Below are positions 42,953 to 51,780 of a DNA stretch of 64,000 bases, one piece after another (the stretch's first letter is position 1; every line of letters begins with the position of its first letter). A program made the translations under genes and the position numbers. The stretch is from Streptomyces coacervatus (GTDB lineage: Bacteria; Actinomycetota; Actinomycetes; Streptomycetales; Streptomycetaceae). The notes under the pieces are model-generated. The model worked only from the letters and a program-made list of their open reading frames with translations, searched no databases and was not told the DNA's origin. Where the stretch lies: positions 1 through 64,000 of the forward strand of contig NZ_JARHTP010000004.1 in the NCBI RefSeq assembly GCF_029223485.1, given 5' to 3'.

Positions 42953-44317
42953 ATGCACTCCGTCGAGCGGATCGGCCGCTACCGTCTCGAACGGCGCCTG
43001 GGCACGGGCGCGTTCGGCACGGTCTGGCTGGCCCACGACGACGAGCTCGACGCGCCGGTGGCGGTCAAGGTCCTCGCCGACAACTGGTCCCACCGGCTCG
43101 ATGTCCGGGAGCGGTTCCTGGCCGAGGCGCGGATGCTGCGCCGGGCGGGTTCGGACCGGGTGGTGCAGGTCTACGACATCGGTGAACTCCCGGACGGCAG
43201 GCCGTACTTCGTGATGGAGTACGCCGACGGCGGCACCCTCGCCGACCTGGTGGCCGATGGTCCGCTGCCGGTGTCCGAGGCGCTGCGGCTGACGGCGCTG
43301 TCCGCCCGCGGAGCGGCAGCGCTGCACACGGCGGGGATCGTGCACCGGGACATCAAGCCGAGCAATGTGCTGCTGTGCTCCTCCCCCGAGGGCGTGTCGC
43401 GGGTGCTGCTCGCCGACCTCGGGCTGGCCAAGAGCCTGGCGCAGGCGTCCGGGCTGACTCAGGCCGCCGGTTCGGCGGGGTACCGGCCGCCCGAGCAGGC
43501 CGAGCCGGGCGCGGGCATCGACGCCCGGGCCGATGTGTACAGCCTGGGCGCGGTCGCCTACCACCTGGTCACCGGCACGGTTCCGGGTGAGCCCGGCAAG
43601 GTCGTACGGCCCGACCGGCTGCGTCCGGATCTGGCTCCCGCGGTGCGGCGGGCCCTGCTGCGGGCGCTGGCACCGGACCGCAGGCGCCGCTGGCCCGATG
43701 CCGAGTCCTTCGCCCAGGAGCTGGAACGGCTCGCGGCGTCCGGTCACCGGCCCCGAAGACGCCGGACGGCGGCCCTCACCCTGACGGGTGCCGTGGCCGT
43801 GGTCGCGGCCGTCGGTGTGACGCTGGCGCTGGTGGACCGGCAGTCCCCGGCCACGGAGGTGCGGGTCACGGACCGGACCGGCAGCGTCATTGCCGAGGTC
43901 CCCCGCGGCTGGGACCGCCAGCTGCGCGATTCCGGGTGGGATCCGCGGGCGCTCGGCCTGCCTTCCGGGCCCGAGCCGGGATTCGCCGTCGCGGACCACC
44001 TGACCCGGTGGCAGGATCTGACGGCCGATGTGAACGGCGTGCTGGTGGGCCGGAGCAGGCACGGCGACCTCACGGCCGCGGTGAACGCCCTCACCCATCC
44101 CGGCTGCCACTACGACGGCGGCCGTGTCTACACCGGCACCGTGTGGCACGGCAGGGTGCGTGCCTGGGGCGACTGCCCGGGCGGCGGGTCGGTCACGGAG
44201 GCCGCGCTCGCCCCGGCGGGCGGGAGCGCGCAGACTCGGGTGTACGTGCAGATCCGCCAGGGCGGCCGAGCCTCGGCGACCGACCGCATCCTCGCCTCCG
44301 TACGCATCGGGAGCTGA
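42953..44317 (+). CDS. Membrane Ser/Thr protein kinase
   Basis: The 454-residue protein has a Hanks-type kinase domain (about 7-260): Gly-rich loop LGTGAFGTVWLAHD, Lys in VAVKVL, HRDIKPSNVL catalytic loop, and DLG in ADLGLAKS (a DLG rather than DFG). A membrane helix (about 272-294, ALTLTGAVAVVAAVGVTLAL) and a ~160-residue outside domain follow. The outside domain has two Cys (CHYDGG, GDCPGG) and no PASTA repeats. ATG 42953 is chosen because the kinase begins right after it. It faces an ECF sigma gene 19 bases away, a likely partner. Confidence 0.9.
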   Translation: MHSVERIGRYRLERRLGTGAFGTVWLAHDDELDAPVAVKVLADNWSHRLDVRERFLAEARMLRRAGSDRVVQVYDIGELPDGRPYFVMEYADGGTLADLVADGPLPVSEALRLTALSARGAAALHTAGIVHRDIKPSNVLLCSSPEGVSRVLLADLGLAKSLAQASGLTQAAGSAGYRPPEQAEPGAGIDARADVYSLGAVAYHLVTGTVPGEPGKVVRPDRLRPDLAPAVRRALLRALAPDRRRRWPDAESFAQELERLAASGHRPRRRRTAALTLTGAVAVVAAVGVTLALVDRQSPATEVRVTDRTGSVIAEVPRGWDRQLRDSGWDPRALGLPSGPEPGFAVADHLTRWQDLTADVNGVLVGRSRHGDLTAAVNALTHPGCHYDGGRVYTGTVWHGRVRAWGDCPGGGSVTEAALAPAGGSAQTRVYVQIRQGGRASATDRILASVRIGS

Positions 44318-44445
44318 CGCAGAACACTTGGGCCGCGCGCGAACTTTTTCGTCCAGCCGCGCATCGGACCTGCATGACGGGGCACAGAGCCGCCGTACGC
44401 ACACGCCAGGACGTGTGCGAGGAATCTCCGGGAGTGTTGAGGCAC

Positions 44446-45129
44446 ATGGCGATGAAGTCCCCCTCCGTCCACCGGGCGGCCCTGCTCGCGAGTGCGGTCG
44501 CGGTGCTGGGGCTGCTGACGGCCTGCGGCAGCAGCGGCAACAGCGGCACGGCGAGCACGCAGACACTGCCCGGTACGGCCGCGCCCGCCACCGGGGGCCA
44601 CAGCACCGATTCGGCGAGTGCGCCCGCATCCGCCTCCACGTCGGGCACCGCTCCCGGCGGGGCCACCGTGACCACGTCCCCGGCGAAGTCCACGCCCGCC
44701 GGCGCGACCGGGAGCCGTTGTCATACCTCGGAGCTGCGGGCGACCGTCGGCCGGAACAACCCGGGTGCGGGGCAGGAGAACTTCCCGATCGTCCTGACCA
44801 ATGCGTCCTCCCGCACCTGCACGGTGCGGGGCTACCCGGGTGCCGCGTTCGTGGACGCGTCGGGCAGGCAGCTGGGTCCGGACCCGAAGCGCTCCTCGGG
44901 CACTCCCACGACGGTGACGCTGGCGCCGGGCAGGAGCGCCTGGGCAGGGCTGACGTTCTCCAATCCGGAAGTCAGCGGCGCCCATACGGCCACCCCGGCA
45001 TCGGTGTTGGTGACGCCGCCGGACGAGCGGGACCATCTCACGGTGACGTGGCAGGGCGGTCAGGTCCCCGTGTCCGGCAACGCGTCCTCGGTGTGGCTGA
45101 CGGTGTTCAGCCCCGGAACCGGAGCCTGA
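44446..45129 (+). CDS. DUF4232-type lipoprotein
   Basis: The 227-residue protein has a lipoprotein signal with lipobox LLTAC (Cys27), a Ser/Thr/Ala/Pro-rich linker (about 28-88) and a DUF4232-like domain (about 90-225; SELRATVGRNNPGAGQ, FPIVLTNASSRTCTVRGYPG, LTVFSPG). DUF4232 domains are outside, membrane-anchored modules of unknown function in actinobacteria. GAGG precedes both possible ATGs (44446 and 44452). It follows the kinase gene on the same strand, and could be its partner outside the cell. Confidence 0.85.
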   Translation: MAMKSPSVHRAALLASAVAVLGLLTACGSSGNSGTASTQTLPGTAAPATGGHSTDSASAPASASTSGTAPGGATVTTSPAKSTPAGATGSRCHTSELRATVGRNNPGAGQENFPIVLTNASSRTCTVRGYPGAAFVDASGRQLGPDPKRSSGTPTTVTLAPGRSAWAGLTFSNPEVSGAHTATPASVLVTPPDERDHLTVTWQGGQVPVSGNASSVWLTVFSPGTGA

Positions 45130-45210
45130 GCGGGCAGGGGCCCCTCGGGTCTGTCGCCGCGGCCTGCTTTCATTGAAGGTCCGCGTTGATCCGCCCTGAA
45201 GGACCCTGCC

Positions 45211-46464
45211 CTGAACACCCCGCTCGCCGAAACACTGTCCGTCGCCCTGCTCGTCGCGGTCCTCGCATGGGCCGTGCTGCGCCCGAAGGGCCTGCCGGAG
45301 GCCGTGCTGGCGGTCCCGGCCGCGGGGATCGTGATCGCCACCGGCGCGATCTCGCTCGACCACGCCCGGGAAGAGGCCGCCCGGCTCGGGCCCGTCGTCG
45401 GCTTCCTCGCCGCGGTACTCGTGCTGGCCCACTTCTGTGACGTGGAGGGGCTCTTCCAGGCATGCGGAGCGTGGATGGCGCGGCGGGCGGCGGGGTCACC
45501 CGGGCGGCTGCTGGCCGCGGTCTTCGTGCTGGCCTCGGCGATCACGGCCGTACTCAGCCTGGACGCCACCGTGGTGCTGCTGACTCCGGTGGTGCTGGCG
45601 ACCGCCGCCCGGGCCGGCGTGCGGCCCGGGCCGCATCTCTACGCGTGCGCCCATCTGTCGAACACGGCCTCGCTGCTCCTGCCGGTCTCCAACCTCACCA
45701 ACCTGCTGGCGTTCGAGGCGAGCGGGCTGAGCTTCACCCGGTTCGCGGCGCTGATGGCGCTGCCGTGGCTGGTTGCGATCGGCGCCGAGTACCTGGTCTT
45801 CCGGCGCTTCTTCGACGACGACCTGACCGCGTCGGTCCACTCCCCCGAGCCAGGCGAGACGCCCGGGCTGCCCCTGTTCGCGCTGGTCATCGTGGGGTGC
45901 ACGCTGGGCGGATTCGTCGTGGCCTCGGCGGCCGGTGTCGACCCGGCGTGGGTGGCGGCAGCGGGTGCGCTGGTGCTGGCCGGCCGTGCGCTGCTGCGGC
46001 GGAGGGCCACCCCGCTGTCGGTGGTGCGGGCCGCGTCCCCGGCGTTCCTGGCGTTCGTTCTCGCGCTCGGCATCGTGGTGCGGGCGGTCGTCGACAACGG
46101 GCTCGCCGACGCACTCGGCCGGGTGCTGCCCGACGGCTCGGGGCTGCCCGCGCTGCTGGGCATCGCCGTGCTGGCCGCCGTACTGGCGAACCTGATCAAC
46201 AACCTGCCCGCGGTGCTGGTCCTGCTGCCGCTGACCGCCGCGTCCGGGCCCGGTGCGGTGCTTGCGGTGCTGCTCGGGGTGAACATCGGCCCGAACCTGA
46301 CGTACGCGGGATCGCTGGCGACGCTGCTGTGGCGGCGCATCGTGCACCGCCACGGCCAGGACGTGCGGCTCGGCGAGTTCACCCGGCTCGGCCTGCTCGC
46401 CACCCCGGCCGCGCTCGTCCCGGCCACGGCGGCGCTGTGGCTGTCGCTGCAGGCCGTCGGCTGA
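45211..46464 (+). CDS. ArsB/SLC13-like membrane ion transporter, probable CTG start
   Basis: The 417-residue protein has about 11 helices and the two-fold repeat of the ion-transporter superfamily: the LDATVVLLTPVVLATAARAG segment and the later LANLINNLPAVLVLLPLTA are matching hairpins. It resembles ArsB-type or Na+/H+ (NhaD-like) permeases. The first canonical start (GTG 45274) would cut the first helix. An in-frame CTG at 45211, with AAGGA seven bases upstream, restores the helix LAETLSVALLVAVLAWAVL, and an in-frame stop lies at 45187. I therefore annotate a CTG start. Confidence 0.8.
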   Translation: MNTPLAETLSVALLVAVLAWAVLRPKGLPEAVLAVPAAGIVIATGAISLDHAREEAARLGPVVGFLAAVLVLAHFCDVEGLFQACGAWMARRAAGSPGRLLAAVFVLASAITAVLSLDATVVLLTPVVLATAARAGVRPGPHLYACAHLSNTASLLLPVSNLTNLLAFEASGLSFTRFAALMALPWLVAIGAEYLVFRRFFDDDLTASVHSPEPGETPGLPLFALVIVGCTLGGFVVASAAGVDPAWVAAAGALVLAGRALLRRRATPLSVVRAASPAFLAFVLALGIVVRAVVDNGLADALGRVLPDGSGLPALLGIAVLAAVLANLINNLPAVLVLLPLTAASGPGAVLAVLLGVNIGPNLTYAGSLATLLWRRIVHRHGQDVRLGEFTRLGLLATPAALVPATAALWLSLQAVG

Positions 46465-46480
46465 AGGCTCCGCTGGAGGT

Positions 46481-46547
46481 GCCGCGATGTGCCGTCGGCC
46501 GTGTGCAGCGCCATCGTGGCTGGTCGCGCAGTTCCCCGCGCCCCTTC
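46481..46547 (+). repeat. Dispersed intergenic repeat, copy 3
   Basis: Begins GCCGCGATGTGCCGTC like copy 1 and contains ATCGTGGCTGGTCGCGCAGT followed by CCCCGCGCCCCTTC. The right arm of the terminal hairpin is missing. It lies 17 bases after the permease stop. Confidence 0.75.
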
Positions 46548-46575
46548 ATTGCCGAACCCGCTTCGGGCCTGACGG

Positions 46576-48420
46576 TCAGCGGCGGCCGCCACCGCCGTAT
46601 CCGGAGCCGTTGCCGTACCCGGAGCCCGAGCCGTAGCCGCCCCATCCGCAGTAGGACGGGTTGTAGTAGCAGTAGGGGTTCGTGGGGTAGGCGCTCGTCG
46701 GCGTCGGCTGGGCGGTCGTCGGAGTCGCGGACGGCGTCGGCGTGGGGCTCGGTGTCTGCGAGGCCTTGGGGGTGGGCTTCGGCGAGGGGGACGGGCTGTT
46801 CTCGGCGTCCCAGTTGACCACCTGCATCTGGAGGTCGGCCTTGGACGTGTCGAACACCCAGCGCTGGGCGGCGCCGTCGTCGCGGGTCTTGACGACCAGC
46901 GCGCCCGACCCGTCGGTGGCGGCGGGGGTCAGGGCCAGGTCCTGGTTCCAGCGCGGCACCAGGGTGCCCTGCAGGGTGTAGTCGTAACGGATGTTCCTGG
47001 CACCCGGCTCGTCCATGCCCGTGCACGGGGTGAGCTGTACCGAGTAGCCGAGGTGGGAGTCCAGGCACAGGTCGGGGTCCGCGACGCTGCGCAGCCGGCC
47101 GTCGGTCTCGTACGACCACTGCTGGACGGATGCCGAGGAGCAGTCGGCGAGTTCGGTCTCGGCTCCCTTGACGGCCTTCTTGCCGACGACGGCGACGCAC
47201 AGCCCGGAGTCGACGTTGTGGAGTTTGCCGCTCAGGGTGCCCTGGGAGCCCGTTCCGGTGCTGACCCAGGACGGGCCCGCGGACGGTGTGCCCGTTCCGC
47301 TGCCGGGTGTCTCGGAGGGGTGGTCGCCGCCGGCCGTGGTGGTCCCGTCGCCGGAGCCGAGGACGGACCACAGGACCAGCGGGGCGACGATCAGCCCGCT
47401 CACCGTCAGGACGGCCGCGGCGAGGTTGCGACGGCGGGCGGCGGCGTGCCGGGCGGCCTTGTGGGCGGCGCGGCGGGCGGCGGAGCGACCGCCCGGGCGG
47501 GGCGCTCCGGGAGCGCGATGGGCGGGAGCGAAGGGCTCGCCCGGCAGCGGCGGGGTCGGGACCTCCGGGGGCAGGGCGCCGGACTCCTCGGCGAACGCGG
47601 CCATCCGGGACTGCACGTAGGCCTGCGCGCCCCAGCCGAGCACCGCCTCGGCCAGCGCGAGGCCGAGGCCCTGGTTGAACTGTGCCAACTGGTCGGCGGT
47701 GTGGCGGCAGTGTCTGCAGCGGGCGAGGTGGGCGCCCAGGTCGGGGTCGACGTCGACTCCGCCGCGCCGGTAGGTCACGTCGAGCATGCGCAGATAGCGC
47801 CGGCACTCCTGCTCGGGGGCGAGTTCGCGGTGGACCTGGAGGCACTCCTCGCGCAGCCGTTCGCGGGCCCGCTCCAGTTCGACGCGTGCGTCCTGCTCCT
47901 CGATGCCGAGCAGGCCGGCGGGTATCTCCAGCGGTTCGGCCTCGACCTCCACGTGCCACAGCAGACAGCGGGCCGACTGGGGCAGCCGCTGGAAGGCCCC
48001 GGACAGCAGGCGCCGGCCGGCCGGCGGGAGCAGCCGGGCCGCGACGCGGTCACCGCCCTCGGAGCACAGCTCGGGGTGGAGGTGTTCCCGTCTGTGGTCG
48101 TTGTCCCACTCTGCGGCGATACGGCGCACGGTGACGAGGAGTTGGGGCCGCCAGGCGGAGGTCGGCCCGTTCTGCCGCAGGGTTTCGCCGAAGAGCCTCG
48201 TGAAGGCGGCGGTCGTGAGCATGCCCGCCGAAGGAGCGCCGTCGGTGCACAGCCGGGCATAGGCGAACGCCGCTTCCCAGTGCCGGTCGAGGAGTTCGCC
48301 GACGGGCTGCAGCGCGGGCGTCGTCCCGGTCCACTTCTTCAGCTCGGCGCTCAGTTGTTCGTCCGTCACGAAGAACCGGCGATCGGGCGTGGGGGAATTC
48401 GACAGGCCCGCGTCTTTCAC
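46576..48420 (-). CDS. Sigma-like / zinc anti-sigma / membrane / ricin-lectin fusion protein B
   Basis: The 614-residue protein is a paralogue of the one at 25.2-26.8 kb: sigma region 2-like (about 40-105), region 4-like (about 135-190, GAFQRLPQSARCLLWHVEVE), zinc motif H231-x3-C235-x2-C238 (HLARCRHC), a basic linker, one membrane helix (about 332-353) and a ricin-type lectin domain (about 383-525; VQQWSYETDGRLRSV). It then adds a Pro/Thr linker and a Gly/Tyr/Ser-rich tail with two Cys. GTG 48420 is chosen because GAGAGGA lies upstream at the right distance; the frame is open further but without a site. The job would be to sense a sugar outside and control transcription. Confidence 0.75.
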   Translation of the reverse strand: MKDAGLSNSPTPDRRFFVTDEQLSAELKKWTGTTPALQPVGELLDRHWEAAFAYARLCTDGAPSAGMLTTAAFTRLFGETLRQNGPTSAWRPQLLVTVRRIAAEWDNDHRREHLHPELCSEGGDRVAARLLPPAGRRLLSGAFQRLPQSARCLLWHVEVEAEPLEIPAGLLGIEEQDARVELERARERLREECLQVHRELAPEQECRRYLRMLDVTYRRGGVDVDPDLGAHLARCRHCRHTADQLAQFNQGLGLALAEAVLGWGAQAYVQSRMAAFAEESGALPPEVPTPPLPGEPFAPAHRAPGAPRPGGRSAARRAAHKAARHAAARRRNLAAAVLTVSGLIVAPLVLWSVLGSGDGTTTAGGDHPSETPGSGTGTPSAGPSWVSTGTGSQGTLSGKLHNVDSGLCVAVVGKKAVKGAETELADCSSASVQQWSYETDGRLRSVADPDLCLDSHLGYSVQLTPCTGMDEPGARNIRYDYTLQGTLVPRWNQDLALTPAATDGSGALVVKTRDDGAAQRWVFDTSKADLQMQVVNWDAENSPSPSPKPTPKASQTPSPTPTPSATPTTAQPTPTSAYPTNPYCYYNPSYCGWGGYGSGSGYGNGSGYGGGGRR

Positions 48421-48793
48421 GGCTGCATTCCTCTCGGGGGCATGCGTCATAAAGTCCATACCAACGGGTATGGGTACAGGATTCGGCAGCTCCAACGCCC
48501 GCCCGGGGAAGCTCTTTTGAAGCGTGGGTCGAACGGGAGCGACCTCGTGCACACAGCGGGAAAATGTATTGTCCGTGCGCCGACAGGCACACCTTTGCAC
48601 AGGTCAGGGACGCCTAACAAGAGATCCAGCGGTTTTCTGCTTTGCCTGCCCGGCGACGGGATTTGACTGAACGTCAATCCTGTCCGGTCGGTAATTGGGA
48701 AGGGGATTCAGTTGGTCGGCGCACAGACTCCCCCTACAACCATTGAGCAGGCGTTCCGCCGCACATCCGAGGGGGCTGACGGAGTGCTTCGGC
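48421..48793 (-). promoter_or_regulatory. Upstream region of fusion gene B and 3' flank of AraC gene
   Basis: About 370 bases without a gene. It includes TTGACTGAACGTCAA (48664-48678), an inverted TTGAC/GTCAA pair, and AT-richer sequence than the flanks, and should hold the promoter of fusion gene B. The in-frame minus-strand extension of that gene lacks coding character. Confidence 0.35.
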
Positions 48794-49705
48794 TCATGTC
48801 CCAACCATTGAGCCGCCCGTCCGGTAAGCGCCGGGCGGCACCCCGTAACGAGCGCGGAAGACCCGGCTGAAGTGGAAGGGGCTGGCGAATCCCGAGGCTG
48901 CCGCCACCCGGTCCACGGACAGGTCGGTGCTCTCCAGGAGCCGGGCGGCGTGCCGCAGTCGGGCCTCGCGCAGCGCCCGCATCGGGGACTGGCCGAGTTG
49001 CCGGGTGAACAGGTGGGCGAACCGGGAGGGCGACAGGGCGACGCTTTCCGCGAGGGAGCGCACAGTGTGCGGGGCGCCCGGGTCGGCGGCGATCAGCGCC
49101 TCGGCGCGGCGCACCCGGACGTCGGTACCGGGCGGCGGCGACGGAGTGCGCGCGGTGGCGGCCGTGAGCAGCACGATCTCCTCCAGCGAGGACAGGGCCA
49201 GCTCCCGGGCCGGGGTGCCGTGCGCCACGGCAACCCTGTCCTCCGGCGCAGCGGCAGGCGGTGGCTCGGCGCCCGTCCAGCGGGCGTCGGCGAGCATGCG
49301 GCGGAAGGCCGACCCGACCCGGTCGTGCAGGGCGGCCGGGGTCGGTGTGACGACGAACAGTCCGTTGCCCATGTCGTACGGACGCAGCCACGGCGACCAG
49401 GACGGGCGTGCCTGGCAGTGCACCCACCAGAACTGCCAGCGCGGGGCGCCCGGTCCGACCGCGTACTCGTGCCGGACGCCCGGGGCGAGCACCACCAGGT
49501 CCCCGGCGCCGGCCCGCGCCTCGGCCGCACCCTGGCGCAGTCGGCCCTGCCCGCCCGTCGTCCAGGTGAACAGCCAACTGTCCGCGCCGCGCGGCCGGTT
49601 GACGCCGTACCCCGGCAGCTGGTCGTAGCGGCCGACCACGACCAGGCCCGGCGGTGGCGCGGGATCGCCGGGCGCAGCAGTCCCGGGCAATCCGTCAGCG
49701 TTCAC
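48794..49705 (-). CDS. AraC-family transcriptional regulator
   Basis: The 303-residue protein has a cupin-like sensor domain (about 25-150; LVVLAPGVRHEYAVGPGAPRWQFWW) and a C-terminal double helix-turn-helix (about 200-300; VRSLAESVALSPSRFAHLF, VDRVAAASGFASPFHFSRVFRARYG). It should respond to a small ligand, often a sugar, and act on nearby genes. GTG 49705 is used because AGGAGG lies six bases before it; the ATG six bases upstream abuts the site. It is divergent, 70 bases away, from a PhyH-type dioxygenase gene that is its likely target. Confidence 0.9.
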   Translation of the reverse strand: MNADGLPGTAAPGDPAPPPGLVVVGRYDQLPGYGVNRPRGADSWLFTWTTGGQGRLRQGAAEARAGAGDLVVLAPGVRHEYAVGPGAPRWQFWWVHCQARPSWSPWLRPYDMGNGLFVVTPTPAALHDRVGSAFRRMLADARWTGAEPPPAAAPEDRVAVAHGTPARELALSSLEEIVLLTAATARTPSPPPGTDVRVRRAEALIAADPGAPHTVRSLAESVALSPSRFAHLFTRQLGQSPMRALREARLRHAARLLESTDLSVDRVAAASGFASPFHFSRVFRARYGVPPGAYRTGGSMVGT

Positions 49706-49775
49706 GGGCATCCTCCTGAAGTGCACGGCGACCTAGCGTGATGTGCCGAGGACACCGGACCGAGGGAGCGGACAG

Positions 49776-50594
49776 ATGACAGCCATGGGAATGGGCGCCG
49801 CCGGCGCTTCCATCCTGACCCAGGAGGGGCTGAGGCGGTTCCAGGAGGACGGCTTCACTGTCGTACGCGGACTTTTCGGGTACGACGAGATCGACCGGCT
49901 CTGCGCCGAGTTCGCGGCGCTGCACTCGGCCGGGCCGGTGCCCGGACATTTCGAGCCGCGCGCGTCCGGGGATCCGCTGGCGGCGTACCCGAGGGTGATG
50001 CACCCGCACGAGATCAGCGAGGCGGCGCTCGGCGTCCTGCTCGACGCCCGGCTGCGCACGGCGCTTCAGGCGCTGCTCGGCGAGGAGGTGCTGGCCGCCC
50101 AGAGCATGTTCTACTTCAAGCCGCCGGGCGCGCGGGGGCAGGCGTTGCACCAGGACAACTTCTATCTGCGGGTGGAGCCGGGCACCTGTGTGGCGGCATG
50201 GGTGGCCTGCGATGTGATCGACCGGGACAACGGCGGTCTGGAGGTCGTCCCCGGTACGCACCGGATGGACCTGTTCTGCCCCGAGGAGGCGGACGCCGAG
50301 GTGTCGTTCGCGCGGGAGTACGTTCCCCCGCCACCGGGCCTTGCGGCCGTGCCGGTCGACATGGCTCCGGGCGACGTCCTGTTCTTCAACGGCAGCCTGG
50401 TGCACGGCTCGGGGCCCAACGGGACCACCGACCGGTTCCGCCGGTCGTTCATCGGCCACTACGTGGGGCGCTCGGCGGAGCGTATCGGGCACTTCTACCG
50501 CACGCTGTCGATGGACGGCGAGCGGGTGGTGCTTGCGGAGAGCGAGGGCGCGGGCCCGTGCGGCACGGAGTTCGCACCGCACGGGCCGCACTGA
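49776..50594 (+). CDS. Phytanoyl-CoA dioxygenase (PhyH) family protein
   Basis: The 272-residue protein has PhyH-family Fe(II)/2OG features: ALHQDNFYLR with the HxD pair, VAAWVACDVIDRDNGGLEVVPGTHR, and the distal His in LVHGSGPNGTTDRFRRSFIGHY with the 2OG-binding Arg. It would hydroxylate a small molecule. ATG 49776 has GGGAG eight bases upstream; the in-frame ATG at 49743 has none. It is divergent from an AraC-type gene, so it is probably inducible. Confidence 0.88.
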   Translation: MTAMGMGAAGASILTQEGLRRFQEDGFTVVRGLFGYDEIDRLCAEFAALHSAGPVPGHFEPRASGDPLAAYPRVMHPHEISEAALGVLLDARLRTALQALLGEEVLAAQSMFYFKPPGARGQALHQDNFYLRVEPGTCVAAWVACDVIDRDNGGLEVVPGTHRMDLFCPEEADAEVSFAREYVPPPPGLAAVPVDMAPGDVLFFNGSLVHGSGPNGTTDRFRRSFIGHYVGRSAERIGHFYRTLSMDGERVVLAESEGAGPCGTEFAPHGPH

Positions 50595-50604
50595 GCAGCA
50601 CCGG

Positions 50605-51576
50605 TCAGCTGTGGCCGACGACGGGATGCGGGGTGTACGGCTGCTCCAGTTCCTCGATCTCCTTGTCGCTGAGCTCGAGTTCGACGGCGGCCACGGCGTC
50701 CTCGATGTGGTGCGGCTTGGCCGCGCCGACGATCGGGGCCGCCACCGTGTCCTGGTGCAGCAGCCAGGCGAGGGCGACCTGGGCGCGCGGGACGGCGCGG
50801 TCGTTCGCGATGCGGGTGACGGCCTCGACGATGGTGCGGTCGCCCTCCGGGTAGAGGCGGCTGCCGAAGTTGTCGTTGGAGCTGCGTTCCGTGACGGTGC
50901 CCCAGTCCCGGGTGAGCCGGCCGCGGGCGAGCGGGCTCCAGGGCAGGGCGCTGACGCCCTGGTCGGCGCAGAGCGGCAGCATCTCGCGCTCCTCCTCGCG
51001 GTAGAGGAGGTTGTAGTGGTTCTGCATGGACACGAACTTGGTCCAGCCGTGCCGCTCGGCGGTGTACTGCATCTTGGAGAACTGCCAGGCGTACATCGAA
51101 CTCGCCCCGATGTAGCGGACCTTGCCCGCCTTCACCAGGTCGTGCAGGGCCTCCATCGTCTCCTCGACCGGCGTATGCGGGTCGAAACGGTGGATCTGGT
51201 ACAGGTCGACGTAGTCGGTGCCGAGCCGGCTCAGGCTGTGGTCGATCTCGGTCATGATCGCCTTGCGGGACAGCCCGGCGCCGTTCGGCCCGGGCCGCAT
51301 CCGGCCGTGCACCTTCGTGGCCAGCACGATGTCGTCGCGGTTCGCGAAGTCGCGCAGTGCCTTGCCGACGATCTCCTCGCTGGTGCCGTCGGAGTAGATG
51401 TTCGCCGTGTCGAAGAAGTTGATCCCGGCCTCCAGCGCCTGCCGGATCAGGGGACGCGAGGCCTCCTCGTCGAGGGTCCACTCGTGCACGCCGCGGTCGG
51501 GCAGGCCGTAGGTCATACAGCCCAGGCAGACCCGCGAGACGTCCAGACCCGTCGAACCGAGCTTCACGTACTGCAT
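50605..51576 (-). CDS. Aldo/keto reductase
   Basis: The 323-residue protein is a (beta/alpha)8 aldo/keto reductase: LGSTGLDVSRVCLGCMTYGLP, catalytic Asp/Tyr in NFFDTANIYSDGTSEEIVGKAL, Lys in VLATKVHGRM and His in DLYQIHRFDPHTPVEETMEAL. It would reduce aldehydes or ketones with NADPH. ATG 51576 has GGAG upstream; the longer frame to 51726 is antisense-like. It is convergent with the PhyH gene, 10 bases apart. Confidence 0.93.
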   Translation of the reverse strand: MQYVKLGSTGLDVSRVCLGCMTYGLPDRGVHEWTLDEEASRPLIRQALEAGINFFDTANIYSDGTSEEIVGKALRDFANRDDIVLATKVHGRMRPGPNGAGLSRKAIMTEIDHSLSRLGTDYVDLYQIHRFDPHTPVEETMEALHDLVKAGKVRYIGASSMYAWQFSKMQYTAERHGWTKFVSMQNHYNLLYREEEREMLPLCADQGVSALPWSPLARGRLTRDWGTVTERSSNDNFGSRLYPEGDRTIVEAVTRIANDRAVPRAQVALAWLLHQDTVAAPIVGAAKPHHIEDAVAAVELELSDKEIEELEQPYTPHPVVGHS

Positions 51577-51780
51577 CGTTGCTGCTCCTGCCTTCGGGAT
51601 GGGTACGAAGGGGAGCGTACGGCTTCGTCTGTGCTTCAAGTACCACGCCGTCCGGGCGCCGGGCGTTGCTGCCCGCAGGTGACCGCCCGGCGTGGGAGCC
51701 GCCGGGCGGTCGGCGGGCTCGCGCATCCTCGGCGCAGGTGATCGGCGCCCGGCCGGTCGTGGCCCTGTGGGAGGAACCCG

